Source: Pseudonocardia endophytica (GTDB lineage: Bacteria; Actinomycetota; Actinomycetes; Mycobacteriales; Pseudonocardiaceae). From it: a stretch of 64,000 nucleotides of DNA. Each line of letters starts with the position of its first letter. Within the stretch, counting starts at the first letter, position 1. The notes under the pieces were generated by a model, which searched no databases, was not told where the DNA came from, and saw nothing but the letters and a program-made list of their open reading frames with translations. This document shows, piece after piece, positions 55,172 to 63,234 of this stretch. The DNA lies in contig NZ_SMFZ01000002.1 of NCBI RefSeq assembly GCF_004339565.1, forward strand, positions 1,550,001 through 1,614,000. Direction: 5' to 3'. The translations under genes and the position numbers were made by a program.

Positions 55172-55951
55172 ATGGACGACCGCAGCTCACCGACGAACCA
55201 CGATCACCGCGCCGGCCACGCCGATCGCCCCTGCGTTCTCCACGGGGTCGGCGTCGGTCCGGGTGATCCCGATCTGGTGACCGTCAGGGCCAGCGAGCTG
55301 CTGGCCGGTGCCGACGTCGTGTTCGTCCCTGTCCTCAGCCCGGAACGGACCGGACACGCCGAGCGTGTCGCGCTGCACTACGCCGAGGCCTGGCGGATCG
55401 AGCAGGTCGTCCTCGGCCCGCACGATCGCGCCGTCCCCGGCCGACGTGAGGTGGCGTGGGCAGCTGCCGTCAGGCAGGTCGCCTCCTGGCTGGAGTCGCG
55501 CCCGGGAGCGCTGGCGGTGTTCGCCACGACCGGGGACGTCTGCCTGCACTCGGCGTTCCCGCGGTTCGCCCGATGCGTGCAGGACGAGGTCGCGGGTCTG
55601 CGGGTCGAGCTCACTCCGGGCATCTCACCGATGCAGGCGCTGGCCGCGCGGGACGGGCGCTCGCTGGCGGAACCGGGTGAGACGCTGGCGGTGCTCCCGG
55701 GGACCGTCGACGACGCGGGCCTGCGCACGGCGCTCAAGGACTTCGACTGCGTCGTGGTCGAACGCGTCGGGGGACGGCTGGACGACACGGCGCGGATGCT
55801 GGGGTCGGCCGGTCGGCTCACACGGGCGATCCACGGATCGAGCGGTGGGCAGCCGATCCCGCTCGGCCTGCCCGATCACCCGTCGGACCCGCTGCCCTAC
55901 CTGTCCACCGTGATCGCGTCGCCGTCCTCGCGCGGCTCGGCGGAGATGTGA
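55172..55951 (+). CDS. Tetrapyrrole SAM methyltransferase, precorrin-2 C20-methyltransferase-like
   Basis: A 259-residue member of the TP-methylase family. The N-terminal motif LHGVGVGPGDPDLVTVRASELL and the segment ELTPGISPMQALAA match CobI/CbiL-type precorrin-2 C20-methyltransferases. A second CobI is present as the first half of the CobIJ fusion at 59629, so this copy may be redundant or may methylate another carbon; CobF or a C1-methylase role is possible. The usual GDP motif reads TTGDVCLHSAF. ATG 55172 has GAGGAG upstream. It is coupled to bluB-cobT. Confidence 0.7.
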   Translation: MDDRSSPTNHDHRAGHADRPCVLHGVGVGPGDPDLVTVRASELLAGADVVFVPVLSPERTGHAERVALHYAEAWRIEQVVLGPHDRAVPGRREVAWAAAVRQVASWLESRPGALAVFATTGDVCLHSAFPRFARCVQDEVAGLRVELTPGISPMQALAARDGRSLAEPGETLAVLPGTVDDAGLRTALKDFDCVVVERVGGRLDDTARMLGSAGRLTRAIHGSSGGQPIPLGLPDHPSDPLPYLSTVIASPSSRGSAEM

Positions 55952-57684
55952 TGGGCGCGGGGGACGCGGAGGCGTTCTACCGGGTCGTCCACGGCCGGCG
56001 CGATGTGCGCTCCGGATTCCGTCCGGATCTGCCGGTCGATCCGGACGCGCTGACTCGCGTGCTGGCCGCCGCTCACGCCGCACCGAGCGTCGGGTTCTCC
56101 CAGCCGTGGGACTTCGTCGTCGTCCGCGACCCCGCGACCAGGGTCCGCGTCCGCGACCTGGTCCAGGCACAGCGCAGCGCGTACGCGGACTCGTTACCCC
56201 GGCCCCGGGCGGCCGCCTTCCGTGCCCTCAAGGTCGAGGCGATCCTGGACACACCGGTCAACATCGTCGTGACGTGCGACCCGACCCGGGGCGGCCGGCA
56301 CACACTGGGCCGTTTCGGCCAGGCACGCATGGGGTCCTACTCGGCGGCGCTCGCCGTGCAGAACCTGTGGCTGGCCGCGCGCGCCGAAGGTCTGGGCGTC
56401 GGCTGGGTCAGCTTCTTCAGCCCGTCCGGGGAGCGTGAGCTCGCCGCGCTCCTCGAGCTGCCCGACCACCTCGAGGTCGTGGCGTACCTGTGCGTCGGCC
56501 ACGTCGGGGAGTTCCCGGCCGAACCGGAGCTGGCGACCGCCGGGTGGGCGGCGCGCCGCCCGCTGAGCTGGGCGGTGCACGACGACACGTTCGGCAACCG
56601 TGGCCTACCCGGGGAGCGACCGATGGACCTGCTCAGCGAGACCCTCGCCGCGATCGGTCCGGTCGACCCCGCGGCCGGGGACGCGGCTCGCGACCAGCTG
56701 GACCGGATGACCAAGCCCCGTGGATCGCTGGGACGTCTGGAGGACGTCGCCGTGACGCTCGCGGGGATCGCGAGGTGCTGCCCGCCGCCGGTGCCGGAGC
56801 CCGCCGTGGTCGCGGTCTTCGCCGGTGACCATGGCGTGCACGCCCAGGGTGTCACGCCGTGGCCGCAGGAGGTGACGGCGCAGATGGTGGGGAACTTCCT
56901 GGCCGGTGGCGCCGTGGTCAACGCGTTCGCGAACCAGCTGGGGGCAGAGGTGTGCGTCGTCGACATGGGCGTCGCGGCCACCCTCGATCCGGTACCGGGT
57001 CTGCTCCCGCGCAAGGTCGCGGCCGGGACGGCGGACATGACCGAGGGACCGGCGCTGACCCGCGATCAGGCGCGCCGCGCGGTGGAGGCCGGCATCGAGA
57101 CGGCCCGCGACCTGGTCGCCGCCGGTAACCGCTGCCTGGTCACCGGGGACATGGGGATCGCCAACACGACCGCGGCGACCGCGTTGATCTGCCGGATCAC
57201 CGGCGCCGACCCCGCCCGGATCACCGGCCGCGGGACCGGCATCGACGACCGGACGCTCGCCAGGAAGACCGACGTCGTCGAACGGGCACTGGCCCGGAAC
57301 CCGGCCGGGCCGGGTGACCCGGTCGGGCTGCTGGCGGCGTTCGGTGGACTCGAGCACGCGGGGCTGGCCGGGTTCGTCCTCGGCGGGGCCGCGCTGCGCG
57401 TGCCGGTGGTGCTCGACGGAGTCAGCGCCGGCGCCGCCGCGCTGGTGGCGAGCGCGTTCGCACCCGACGTCACGGGGTACTGCCTGGCAGGGCACCGCTC
57501 GGCCGAGCCGGCTCACTCCGCTGCGCTGGCGGCCCTCGGGTTCGAGCCGCTGCTGGACATGGGGCTGCGGCTGGGGGAGGGCACCGGAGCACTCCTGGCG
57601 ATGCCGATCGTCGCCGCCGCCGCACGAACGCTGCACGACGTCGCAACGTTCGACTCGGCCGGCGTGACCGACAAGAACGGTTGA
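55951..57684 (+). CDS. BluB-CobT fusion: DMB synthase/nicotinate-nucleotide-DMB phosphoribosyltransferase
   Basis: The 577-residue protein joins BluB (about 1-215) to CobT (about 225-577). BluB motifs are GRRDVRSGFRPD and SVGFSQPWDF, with the catalytic Asp in the first. CobT motifs are FAGDHGVHAQGVTPWPQ and the catalytic Glu in DMGLRLGEGTGA. It would make 5,6-dimethylbenzimidazole from FMNH2 with O2 and convert it to alpha-ribazole phosphate in one polypeptide. ATG 55951 overlaps the previous stop by one base; GTG 55948 is an alternative. The O2 need of BluB implies an aerobic organism. Confidence 0.93.
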   Translation: MGAGDAEAFYRVVHGRRDVRSGFRPDLPVDPDALTRVLAAAHAAPSVGFSQPWDFVVVRDPATRVRVRDLVQAQRSAYADSLPRPRAAAFRALKVEAILDTPVNIVVTCDPTRGGRHTLGRFGQARMGSYSAALAVQNLWLAARAEGLGVGWVSFFSPSGERELAALLELPDHLEVVAYLCVGHVGEFPAEPELATAGWAARRPLSWAVHDDTFGNRGLPGERPMDLLSETLAAIGPVDPAAGDAARDQLDRMTKPRGSLGRLEDVAVTLAGIARCCPPPVPEPAVVAVFAGDHGVHAQGVTPWPQEVTAQMVGNFLAGGAVVNAFANQLGAEVCVVDMGVAATLDPVPGLLPRKVAAGTADMTEGPALTRDQARRAVEAGIETARDLVAAGNRCLVTGDMGIANTTAATALICRITGADPARITGRGTGIDDRTLARKTDVVERALARNPAGPGDPVGLLAAFGGLEHAGLAGFVLGGAALRVPVVLDGVSAGAAALVASAFAPDVTGYCLAGHRSAEPAHSAALAALGFEPLLDMGLRLGEGTGALLAMPIVAAAARTLHDVATFDSAGVTDKNG

Positions 57685-57689
57685 GGCGG

Positions 57690-57764
57690 GTGCACGTGCA
57701 AGAGCAGATCACGGTGGTGGGCATGGATATGTGTGGAGAAGACGTGATCGGACCGACGACGTGA
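57690..57764 (+). pseudogene. cobL: Possible stub of precorrin-6Y methylase (cobL), internally deleted
   Basis: A 24-codon frame from GTG 57690 (or GTG 57696) contains QITVVGMD, similar to the start of CobL/CbiE proteins, and ends TGA at 57762-57764 overlapping the GTG of cobM by four bases. In many actinobacteria cobL lies directly before cobM with such an overlap. The remainder of a roughly 400-residue CobL is absent. Evidence is limited to about eight residues plus position, so this is tentative; it could be a simple leader frame. Confidence 0.4.
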
Positions 57765-58510
57765 CCGTCCACTTCGTGGGTGCGGGCCCCGGCGCCGCGG
57801 ACCTGCTGACGATCCGGGGGCGGGAACTCCTGGCCGCGTCCCCGGTCTGCCTGTACGCGGGAAGTCTCGTGCCGACGGCGATGTTGGATGCGTGCCGGGC
57901 GGGCACGCGCCTGGTCGACACCGCCCTGATGAGCCTGGACGAGATCGTCGGGGAGATGCTCGCGGCCGACGAGGAGGGCCTTGACGTGGTCCGGCTGGTG
58001 TCCGGGGACCCGTCGGTCTTCTCCGCGATCGCCGAGCAGATCCGGCGGCTCGACGCGGCCGGGGTGCCGTTCGACGTGTGCCCCGGCGTGCCGGCCTACG
58101 CGGCCGCCGCCGCCGCACTGGGACGGGAGTTCACCGTGCCGACGGTCGCCCAGACGGTCACCCTGACCCGGGTGGCCGCGCAGGCCACGCCGATGCCCGC
58201 CGACGAGGGCCTGGGTTCGCTGACCGCCGCCGCCGGGACCGTGGTCGTCCATCTGGCCGTCCACCGCATCGACGAGGTGGTCGCCGACCTGACCGCGGTC
58301 CACGGCGGCTGCTGCCCGGTCGCCGTCGTCGCGCACGCGAGCCGGGAGCACGAGATCGTGCTGCGCGGGCGCCTGGACTCGATCGCCGGGGCGGTCCGGG
58401 AGGCGGGCATCCTGCGGACCGCGGTCATCGTGGCAGGGCCTGCGCTCGCCGCCGAGCAGTTCCCGGGCAGCCACCTCTATTCGGACACCCGGGTCCGCCT
58501 CCCCGGTTGA
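57761..58510 (+). CDS. cobM: Precorrin-4 C11-methyltransferase
   Basis: A 249-residue TP-methylase with the CobM signature VHFVGAGPGAADLLTIRG, YAGSLVP, RLVSGDPSVFSA and the C-terminal SHLYSDTRVR. It methylates C11 of precorrin-4. GTG 57761 gives the normal N terminus; an in-frame GTG at 57731 adds ten residues without family support. The start has no Shine-Dalgarno of its own but overlaps the stop of the short frame at 57690, which suggests coupled translation. It converges with cbiD, seven bases away. Confidence 0.95.
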   Translation: MTVHFVGAGPGAADLLTIRGRELLAASPVCLYAGSLVPTAMLDACRAGTRLVDTALMSLDEIVGEMLAADEEGLDVVRLVSGDPSVFSAIAEQIRRLDAAGVPFDVCPGVPAYAAAAAALGREFTVPTVAQTVTLTRVAAQATPMPADEGLGSLTAAAGTVVVHLAVHRIDEVVADLTAVHGGCCPVAVVAHASREHEIVLRGRLDSIAGAVREAGILRTAVIVAGPALAAEQFPGSHLYSDTRVRLPG

Positions 58511-58516
58511 CCGGGG

Positions 58517-59632
58517 TCAGCCGCCGGACGGCTCCGGGACGTCCCCGGACCGGCCGACCACCCGGCCGGCTCGGTCGATGACCACGACATCGACCGTGAC
58601 CGGGGCGCCACGCAGGTGTCCCAGTGCGGCTGCGCGGGCGCGCCCGGCGACGAGGGTCCCCAGGTCGAAACCGGCGTCCGTGCACAGCCGCAGCGCGTCG
58701 AGCGCAGTGTTGGCCCTGCGTACGGCGGCGACCGTCGCCTCGTCGCAGCCCGCGTCGCGGATGGTGGCGGCGAGCAGCCCGAGGTCCACCTGCGAGCGCC
58801 GCGAGTGCAGGTCGACGTGGCCGTCGCCGAGCTTGACCAGCTTCCCGATCCCGCCCGCGACCGTGAGGTGGTCGATCGGGTGGCGCCGCAGGTAGGTCAG
58901 GACCGCCCCGGCGAAGTCGCCCATGTCGAGGATCGCCTCGTCGCCGAGCCCGTAGAGCTGCTTGATCGTCGCCTCGGACGTGGAGCCGGTGGCTGCTCCG
59001 ACGTGATGGAACCCGACCGCACGCGCGACGTCGACGCCGCGCCGGATGCTGTCGATCCAGGCCGAGCACGAGTACGGGATGACGACGCCGGTCGTGCCGA
59101 GGACGGAGAGCCCGCCGACGATCCCCAGCCGGGGGTTCCACGTGTGCCGAGCGAGCTCGGCACCGCCGACGATCCAGACCTCGACAACGACGTCGGCGGT
59201 ACCGTCGTTGTCCGTCGCGATCCCGACCAGGGACTCGGTGATCAGCCTGCGCGGAACCGGGTTGATGGCGGGTTCGCCCACCGCCAGCGGCAGACCGGGG
59301 CGGGTCACCGTGCCGACACCGTCACCGGCCACGAACCGGACCCCGGTCCCCGGCGGGCCCGGACGGACGGTGGCCCCGACGAGGGCGCCGTGGGTCACGT
59401 CCGGGTCGTCACCGGCGTCCTTGACGACCGCGGCGCAGGCGTGTCCCGCGGACAGCTCGCGGCGGGCGAGCCCGAAGCGGGGCTGATGACCCTTCGGCAG
59501 GGTGATCTGCACCGGATCCGGGAAGGACCCGGTGAGCAGCGCCGTGTAGGCCGCGGTGGCGGCGGCCGTGGCACACGCCCCGGTCGTCCATCCGCGCCGC
59601 AGGCCGGGTCCGGCGGGCTCGCGTCCGGTCAT
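58517..59632 (-). CDS. cbiD: Cobalt-precorrin-5B C1-methyltransferase
   Basis: The 371-residue protein is CbiD. The N-terminal signature RRGWTTGACATAA and the segment GVVIPYSCSAWIDSIRRG are diagnostic. CbiD methylates C1 in the pathway usually called anaerobic, whereas CobG in this same operon is an oxygen-dependent enzyme; such mixtures occur in actinobacteria that lack CobF. ATG 59632 overlaps the cobIJ stop by four bases. It is the last gene of the minus-strand cobG-cobH-cobIJ-cbiD operon. Confidence 0.94.
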   Translation of the reverse strand: MTGREPAGPGLRRGWTTGACATAAATAAYTALLTGSFPDPVQITLPKGHQPRFGLARRELSAGHACAAVVKDAGDDPDVTHGALVGATVRPGPPGTGVRFVAGDGVGTVTRPGLPLAVGEPAINPVPRRLITESLVGIATDNDGTADVVVEVWIVGGAELARHTWNPRLGIVGGLSVLGTTGVVIPYSCSAWIDSIRRGVDVARAVGFHHVGAATGSTSEATIKQLYGLGDEAILDMGDFAGAVLTYLRRHPIDHLTVAGGIGKLVKLGDGHVDLHSRRSQVDLGLLAATIRDAGCDEATVAAVRRANTALDALRLCTDAGFDLGTLVAGRARAAALGHLRGAPVTVDVVVIDRAGRVVGRSGDVPEPSGG

Positions 59633-61161
59633 CGTCCGTAGTGGCGAGGTGTGTAGACGCTGGCGCTGCCGTCCGGGCTCGAGATCGCCCGCGTGGTCGA
59701 CGACCCGATGATGATCAGCGTGCGCATGTCCACCTGCTCGGGATCGAGTCCCTCGAGGGTCGTGACGGTGATCTGCTCACCGGCCCGGCCGACCTCGCGC
59801 CCGAGCACCACGGGCGTGTCCGGATCCCGGTGCTCGAGCAGCAGGTCGCGGGCGGCGCCGACCTGCCACGGGCGCACGCTCGACCGCGGGTTGTAGATCG
59901 CGATCGCGACGTCGGCGACGGCCGCGGCCCGCAGTCGCTCCGCGATCACCTCCCACGGCTTGAGCACGTCGGACAGCGACAGGACCATGTGGTCGTGGCC
60001 CAGCGGTGCGCCGACGGCCGCGGCGACGGCGTGCGCGGCGGTGACGCCGGGCAGGACCCGGACGCGCAGGTCGGAGTACTTCGGGGCGGCGGCGACCTCC
60101 ATCACGGCGGCGGCCATCGCGAAGATGCCGGGGTCGCCACCGGAGACGACCGCGACGCGGCGTCCGGACGCCGCGAGGTCGAGCGCGTACGCGGCCCGCT
60201 CGGCTTCCACCCGGTTGTCCGACGGGTGCCTGGACTGGCGCGGGTTCGCCGGCAGGCGGTCCAGGTACGGGCCGTAGCCGACGAGATCGTCGGCCTCGGC
60301 GACGGCGGCGGCCGCCTGTGGTGTCATCCAGTCCCGGCCCGCGGGCCCGGTCCCGAGCACGGTCAGCTCGCCGGCTCCGGTCACCGGGACTCCGGTCGGC
60401 CTCCCGGCAGGTTCGCCGGTCGCGGTGTCCAGGTGGCCGCTCGCGATCCGGCCCGGCAGCAGGGCGGCGGCGAAGTAGGGGACGGTCGACGGGTCGACGT
60501 CGACGATCCGGCCGCTGCGCTCGCGCGCCGTCGAGGCCCGCTCGACGTAGATCGCCTCGTCCAGGCGACCGGCGTCGGTGAGCGCGTCGCGCACGGCGGG
60601 GAACGTCCGCCCGAGCTTGACGATCGCCGCGCTGTCGGTGTCGGCGAGGCGGCGGGCCAGCTCCCCGCGGGGCAGCGTGCCCGGGAGCACGGTGAGGACC
60701 TCGTCGCGCTCCACCAGGGGCCTGCCCACGGCGGCGGCGGCCGCGCTGACCGACGTCACACCGGGCACCACGACGGTCGGGTAGCGGTGCGCGAGCCGCT
60801 TGTGCATGTGCATGTAGGAGCCGTAGAACAACGGATCGCCCTCGGAGAGGAGGACGACGTCGCGTCCGGCGTCGAGGTGCGCGGCCAGGCGGGCCGCCGC
60901 CGCGGCGTAGAACTCGTCGATCGCCCTGCGGTACTCGTCGGGGTGTCCGACGTCCTCCGTCGTGACCGGGTAGACGAGCACCTCCTCGATGGGTGATCCG
61001 CGCAGGTGGGGCTCGGCGATGCCGCGCGCGACCGAGCGACCGTGCCGGGCGCAGTGATAGGCGACCACGTCGGCGTCGCCGATCAGCCGGGCGGCCTTGA
61101 TCGTGGTCAGCTCCGGGTCGCCCGGCCCGACGCCGACGCCGTACAGGGTTCCGGCGCTCAT
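59629..61161 (-). CDS. cobIJ: CobIJ fusion: precorrin-2 C20- and precorrin-3B C17-methyltransferase
   Basis: The 510-residue protein has two TP-methylase domains in tandem: CobI (about 1-250; YGVGVGPGDPELTTIKAARL, SEGDPLFYGSYMHMH) and CobJ (about 262-510; VLGTGPAGRDWMT, VSGGDPGIFAMA, YNPRSSVRPWQ). The fusion is typical of actinobacteria. It methylates C20 and then C17 with ring contraction. ATG 61161 overlaps the cobH stop (ATGA). The longer open frame to 61572 is the cobH shadow. Confidence 0.95.
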   Translation of the reverse strand: MSAGTLYGVGVGPGDPELTTIKAARLIGDADVVAYHCARHGRSVARGIAEPHLRGSPIEEVLVYPVTTEDVGHPDEYRRAIDEFYAAAAARLAAHLDAGRDVVLLSEGDPLFYGSYMHMHKRLAHRYPTVVVPGVTSVSAAAAAVGRPLVERDEVLTVLPGTLPRGELARRLADTDSAAIVKLGRTFPAVRDALTDAGRLDEAIYVERASTARERSGRIVDVDPSTVPYFAAALLPGRIASGHLDTATGEPAGRPTGVPVTGAGELTVLGTGPAGRDWMTPQAAAAVAEADDLVGYGPYLDRLPANPRQSRHPSDNRVEAERAAYALDLAASGRRVAVVSGGDPGIFAMAAAVMEVAAAPKYSDLRVRVLPGVTAAHAVAAAVGAPLGHDHMVLSLSDVLKPWEVIAERLRAAAVADVAIAIYNPRSSVRPWQVGAARDLLLEHRDPDTPVVLGREVGRAGEQITVTTLEGLDPEQVDMRTLIIIGSSTTRAISSPDGSASVYTPRHYGR

Positions 61162-61790
61162 GCCATGATCTCCCGTTCGTGGGCGAGCGCGTTGAGGGCC
61201 GCCGCCGTGATCGCCGATCCGCCACGCCGCCCGTGGACCACGAGGTACTCCAGATCCGGGCGTGCCGCCAGCGCGGCCTTGGACTCGGCGGCCCCGATGA
61301 ACCCGACCGGGATGCCGAGCACCGCGGCCGGCCGCGGTCCGCCACCGTCGATCAGGTCGAGCAGGTGGAACAACGCCGTGGGCGCGTTCCCGACGGCCAC
61401 CACGGCGCCCTCGAGCCGCGGCCTCCAGAGCTCGACGGCGGCCGCGCTGCGGGTGGTGCCCAGCTCGGCGGCGAGGGCCGGGACGGACGGGTCGCGCAGC
61501 GTGCAGACGACCTCGTTCCCCGCGGGGAGGCGGGCCGCCGTCACCCCGGAGGCGACCATGTGGGCGTCGCACAGGATCGGCGCGCCGGCGCGGAGTGCGG
61601 TGCGGGCCGTCTCGACCAGGCCGCGGGAGTACGCCACGTCCGCCGCGAGGCTGGTCTGTCCGCTGGCATGGATCATGCGGACCACCACGTCGGCGACGTC
61701 GGGCGGGAAGCGGCCCAGGTCCGACTCGTCCCGGATCGTGGCGAACGAGCGACGGTAGATCTCCGTACCGTCACGGAGGTAGGCGGTCAC
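61158..61790 (-). CDS. cobH: Precorrin-8X methylmutase
   Basis: A 210-residue CobH/CbiC enzyme of standard length. The catalytic His is in RMIHASGQTSLA, and GIPVGFIGAAESK is the conserved C-terminal block. It moves the methyl group from C11 to C12 to form hydrogenobyrinic acid. GTG 61790 overlaps the cobG stop by four bases; the much longer open frame continuing upstream is a shadow of cobG. All four minus-strand cob genes are joined by four-base overlaps. Confidence 0.95.
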   Translation of the reverse strand: MTAYLRDGTEIYRRSFATIRDESDLGRFPPDVADVVVRMIHASGQTSLAADVAYSRGLVETARTALRAGAPILCDAHMVASGVTAARLPAGNEVVCTLRDPSVPALAAELGTTRSAAAVELWRPRLEGAVVAVGNAPTALFHLLDLIDGGGPRPAAVLGIPVGFIGAAESKAALAARPDLEYLVVHGRRGGSAITAAALNALAHEREIMA

Positions 61791-62998
61791 ACGGTCCTCC
61801 AGAGTGCGGCGGCGAGCCCGTCGGACGGCACCCGGGTCCCGTCGACGTGGTAGCCGTCGCCGTCGGCAACGACGTCGGTGTGTGCGGTGCGGGGATGCCC
61901 GCACCGACGTGCGCACCCGGAGAGATGGGCGCGCCGCCGCTGCCCGGGGCGGGCGGCGAGCAGGTTCAGGGCGTCGGTGCGGACATCGGAGAGGGCCTTG
62001 GCGCATCCCGGGCGCCCGGTACAGCAGCTGAGCCCGACGGCCGGATCGTCCGGGTCGGTCACCAGACCGAGCGAGTCGAGGTGGCGCACGACATCCCGTG
62101 GGGCGTCGGCGAGCACCAGGGTGCGCCACGGGGTGACCACGACCTGGGGTACGAGCTCGGCGATCCGCCGCAGCTGGACGGCGGTGAGCTCGCCGAGGAG
62201 GGGCAGGAATCCGAGCGCGGTCCCGCCGTCGTCGCGGACGAGGCGGCCGACCGGGCCCGGGATCGCGGGGGGCGCACCCGCCGCGGCCGCCACCGGGCGG
62301 TCCGCCCCGGGCGGTGGAACGTCGGCACCGGTGAGCGCCGCACCGAGATGCCGGGCGGCGTCCGGGAGCTCCGCGGCCCGCCATGCTCCGGGCGCGACGT
62401 GTTCGCGCACCTGCAGGAACAGCTCGGCGACACGGGCGAGGCGGTCGGCGACGTCCTCACGGTCGATCACGATCCCGGTCGCGATGCCGCCGATCTCGAG
62501 CCGGCCCCGGTACGGGTCGACAGCACGCCAGCACACGTCCGGGTCCTCGGCGGCGACGTCACCGCGCCCGTCGTCGATCGCGAAGAGGAAGCGACCGGGG
62601 AGAGCGGCCAGTGAGGCGCTGGCGCACAGCGCCCGGTCGAGTTCGCCGGCCGTCCCGCGGACGTCGGCCGTGCCGCCGACCAGGCCGCTGAGAGGCGACG
62701 CGAGGATGTTCCGGACACGCTCGTGGGCGACCGAGGGAAGCAGGCCGGCCCCGCTGAGACACCCGGCGACGCCACTGGCGTCCGTGCTGCGCAACCCGCG
62801 GATCTGCAGGTTCGCCCGCGACGTGAGATGGATGCGTCCGTCTCCGAACGTGGTGGAGCACTCGGCGACAGCGTCCATCCCCTGGCGGCTGAGCACTCCG
62901 CCGGGAACGCGGATCCTGGCGAGATACCCGTCCTCTGCGGGGTGCAGGGACGACACGCCCGGGCAGGTGTCGCTGCGTCCGCGCGCCGGCTGTGGCAT
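61787..62998 (-). CDS. cobG: Precorrin-3B synthase
   Basis: The 403-residue protein resembles nitrite/sulfite reductases. The [4Fe-4S] and heme-site cysteines appear as CTGRPGCAKA and GCARRCGHPRT near the C terminus, and LTSRANLQIRGL lies near the N terminus. CobG uses O2 to hydroxylate precorrin-3A, so the organism makes cobalamin aerobically. ATG 62998 opens the minus-strand operon. Its promoter must lie in the 236-base gap shared with the riboswitch of the divergent gene. Confidence 0.92.
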   Translation of the reverse strand: MPQPARGRSDTCPGVSSLHPAEDGYLARIRVPGGVLSRQGMDAVAECSTTFGDGRIHLTSRANLQIRGLRSTDASGVAGCLSGAGLLPSVAHERVRNILASPLSGLVGGTADVRGTAGELDRALCASASLAALPGRFLFAIDDGRGDVAAEDPDVCWRAVDPYRGRLEIGGIATGIVIDREDVADRLARVAELFLQVREHVAPGAWRAAELPDAARHLGAALTGADVPPPGADRPVAAAAGAPPAIPGPVGRLVRDDGGTALGFLPLLGELTAVQLRRIAELVPQVVVTPWRTLVLADAPRDVVRHLDSLGLVTDPDDPAVGLSCCTGRPGCAKALSDVRTDALNLLAARPGQRRRAHLSGCARRCGHPRTAHTDVVADGDGYHVDGTRVPSDGLAAALWRTV

Positions 62999-63020
62999 GG
63001 GGTCACACTAGAGCGGAAAT

Positions 63021-63051
63021 CTCACCTTCACGCAAGAATTATGGTTGTGAG
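63021..63051 (+). promoter_or_regulatory. Putative operator/promoter upstream of the B12 riboswitch
   Basis: An inverted repeat CTCAC...GTGAG with 21 bases between arms encloses the core ACCTTCACGCAAG followed by AATTATGG. Orientation is the same as at the other sites, pointing to the riboswitch and cysG-like gene. It lies 22 bases upstream of cobG on the other strand and might affect both. Confidence 0.45.
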
Positions 63052-63072
63052 GCTGGGTGGCGAGCTCTCTCT

Positions 63073-63230
63073 GGGTTAGTGTTCCGGCGAGCTCGGAGAC
63101 GCGAGAACCCGGTGCGATTCCGGGACGGTCTCGCCACTGTGTCCGGGGGCTTCCCCGGTGAGTCAGACCTCGCCCTCCACAACTCACCTGCCTGTTCCGG
63201 GCGAGGAATCCCGGACGAAGGGGGCCAGTA
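63073..63230 (+). promoter_or_regulatory. Cobalamin riboswitch
   Basis: The leader before the cysG/cobA-like gene contains the B12-box layout: GAACCCGGTGCGATTCCGG (about 63115-63133), then CGCCACTGTG (63142-63151), then GTGAGTCAGAC (63158-63168). A later pairing element near GTTCCGGGCGAGG...CCCGGAC (63195-63216) could mask the translation start region. Boundaries are approximate. In this class, adenosylcobalamin binding lowers expression of the downstream gene. Confidence 0.9.
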
Positions 63231-63234
63231 AGAG

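Noticed and set aside
58503..58514. Small GACC/GGTC hairpin between cobM and cbiD as a terminator
   Set aside because: The stem is only about five base pairs and lies in coding sequence ends; too weak to list.
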